Of a DNA stretch of 6,949 bases, positions 6,462 through 6,949 are shown one piece after another. The number at the start of each line of letters is the position of its first letter. Positions within the stretch are counted from its first letter, which is position 1. The notes under the pieces were generated by a model. That model had not been told where the DNA came from and ran no database searches. It saw only the letters and a program-made list of their open reading frames with translations. The stretch is from Pseudomonadota bacterium. Its GTDB lineage: Bacteria > Pseudomonadota > Gammaproteobacteria > Burkholderiales > Methylophilaceae. The translations under genes were made by a program, and so were the position numbers. The stretch is taken from the NCBI GenBank assembly GCA_029549705.1, contig JAKPIR010000026.1, forward strand, positions 1-6,949. Reading direction: 5' to 3'.

Positions 6462-6613
6462 TCCCATATATGCAAAACCCTTGCCGAATTCTAGCCTAAA
6501 TTTGGATATGTAATCTATAAGCCCAAGTTCAACATCTCGTTCAACGGCATCATGGGCAATTGTGCAACGGCGCATTGCACAATTGCAAGATCACTCCAAA
6601 AATTAACTACCAT
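6462..6613 (-). pseudogene. Remnant of a DUF1016 (YhcG-type PD-(D/E)XK nuclease) gene
   Basis: Two pieces of this family lie side by side in different frames. The upstream piece starts at a possible ATG at 6613 and reads WSDLAIVQCAVAQLP at 6598-6554, matching the N-terminal region where a conserved WGHN normally follows. The downstream piece, 6557-6462, contains DAVERDVELGLIDYISKF and then EFGKGFAYMG. This matches the start of the C-terminal nuclease domain, whose usual form is ERDLE-GLIDHI followed by FLLELG-GFAFVG. About 100 codons that normally separate the two pieces are missing, and the join shifts frame. The catalytic part that should follow (F-Y-I-D-L-L-F-Y) is also absent. This is a decayed gene and cannot encode the nuclease. 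Full-length members are mobile, found near restriction-modification and other defence genes, so the remnant marks accessory DNA. The family call rests on recalled motifs. Confidence 0.6.
6556..6586. repeat. Perfect 12-bp inverted repeat inside the DUF1016 remnant
   Basis: GCAATTGTGCAA (6556-6567) and TTGCACAATTGC (6575-6586) are exact reverse complements around a 7-nt loop, CGGCGCA. One arm ends right at the deletion/frame-change point of the remnant (about 6552-6557). Part of it encodes the conserved QCAVAQLP stretch on the minus strand. No T run follows, so it is not a clear terminator. Confidence 0.8.
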
Positions 6614-6734
6614 CAAAATTGATAATTAAAACTAATCCGGCAGAAATATCCGCATAGCTGACGGCCAGTTTAAATTTGAAATACACTACAACGGCCTCAA
6701 GTGAACGCTGCAGTTAACCTTGATTTTTACAGTT
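6614..6734. other. Gap between the SMR gene and the DUF1016 remnant
   Basis: No gene, tRNA or good terminator is visible. A GTTAAC-containing stretch at about 6697-6718 (minus strand) looks slightly like the first half of an integron attC site, but no matching second half follows. An AT-rich imperfect inverted repeat lies at about 6602-6630. Confidence 0.4.
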
Positions 6735-6949
6735 TCAGTGTCCTGAACTGGAAAAAACATTCATCGTTACGACCCCAGCGATAATTAGACCAATGCCAAT
6801 AAGTGCGGGAATATCTAGTTTCTGACCAAAAAATCCCCAGCCAATAATAGTAATCAGAACAATTCCTACGCCTGACCAAATTGCATAAGCAATACCGACT
6901 GGAATCGAGCGTAAGGTTATTGAAAGAAAGTAAAATGCTATTCCATATC
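6735..6949 (-). CDS. Small multidrug resistance (SMR) efflux protein, EmrE/Qac-like, 5' end outside the window
   Basis: The last 70 codons of an SMR transporter run from the window edge to TGA (6737-6735). SMR proteins are inner-membrane, four-helix dimers that exchange protons for toxic cations such as quaternary ammonium compounds. The visible part begins YGIAFYFLS, then has SIPVGIAYAIWSGVGIV with the Tyr and Trp that match Tyr60 and Trp63 of EmrE, then WGFFGQKLD and a final hydrophobic helix ending NVFSSSGH. About 39 N-terminal residues, including the helix 1 glutamate that binds proton and drug, lie outside the window, so function cannot be confirmed. The YGIAFYFLS start resembles Qac-type members carried on integrons and plasmids, while the middle resembles EmrE. 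Its place beside decayed genes suggests acquired DNA. Confidence 0.9.
   Translation of the reverse strand, partial: YGIAFYFLSITLRSIPVGIAYAIWSGVGIVLITIIGWGFFGQKLDIPALIGIGLIIAGVVTMNVFSSSGH

Noticed and set aside
6357..6575. Intact 72-residue small protein gene
   Set aside because: Its start lies in the frame-changed DUF1016 junction, it lacks a ribosome site, its middle matches a fragment of a larger family, and its tail is unrelated, so it reads better as a remnant.
6614..6740. Integron attC site after the SMR gene
   Set aside because: The minus strand has GTTAAC followed by a GTTCACTTGAG stretch, slightly like the first half of an attC site, and SMR genes are common cassettes. I found no matching second half ending in GTTRRRY within about 150 bp, so I do not call it.
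1..6949. CRISPR array, tRNA or rRNA gene
   Set aside because: No regularly spaced direct repeats, and no cloverleaf or rRNA-like conserved stretch, were seen on either strand.

Overview
The window looks like the chromosome of a betaproteobacterium, most probably from the Methylophilaceae/Nitrosomonadales neighbourhood. That placement is an inference from the general look of GcvH, the PbpG-type peptidase, the TopA with a lysine/alanine-rich tail, and TtcA. No 16S or other decisive marker is present. Bases 1 to about 6230 have the moderate composition and housekeeping content of a core region. The last 700 bases or so are different: very AT-rich in part, with gene remnants and a drug-efflux gene, as in an accessory insertion or a recombination scar.

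Layout. (1) 2-703 (+) is the 3' part of a helical protein built from 38-residue repeats. (2) 718-782 is a palindromic repeat in the convergent gap before gcvH. (3) 858-1238 (-) is gcvH, the lipoyl carrier of glycine cleavage. (4) 1239-1445 is a divergent promoter region with a good sigma70-type promoter on each strand and an inverted repeat lying across both. (5) 1446-2519 (+) is a PbpG-type periplasmic peptidoglycan peptidase with a long cationic linker. (6) 2540-2604 is a second, inverted copy of the palindromic repeat, followed by a textbook bidirectional terminator at 2663-2690. (7) 2713-5328 (-) is a full-length topA with a histone H1-like tail. (8) 5469-6305 (-) is ttcA, which has lost its native 5' end: the ATP-binding PP-loop is cut at about 6231-6238 and fused to DNA of roughly 22% GC. 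(9) 6462-6613 (-) is the wreck of a DUF1016 (YhcG-type PD-(D/E)XK nuclease) gene with an internal deletion and a frame change. (10) 6735-6949 (-) is the 3' part of a small multidrug resistance (SMR, EmrE/Qac-like) gene that runs off the window.

The intact genes do unrelated housekeeping jobs (C1/glycine metabolism, cell-wall remodelling, DNA supercoiling, tRNA thiolation) and show no sign of forming one pathway. Two things stand out. One is the 65-bp palindromic repeat present as inverted copies that bracket the gcvH-pbpG pair. The other is the 6230-6949 end, where a conserved tRNA-modification gene has been decapitated next to decayed accessory genes. I did not find a convincing new multi-gene system.
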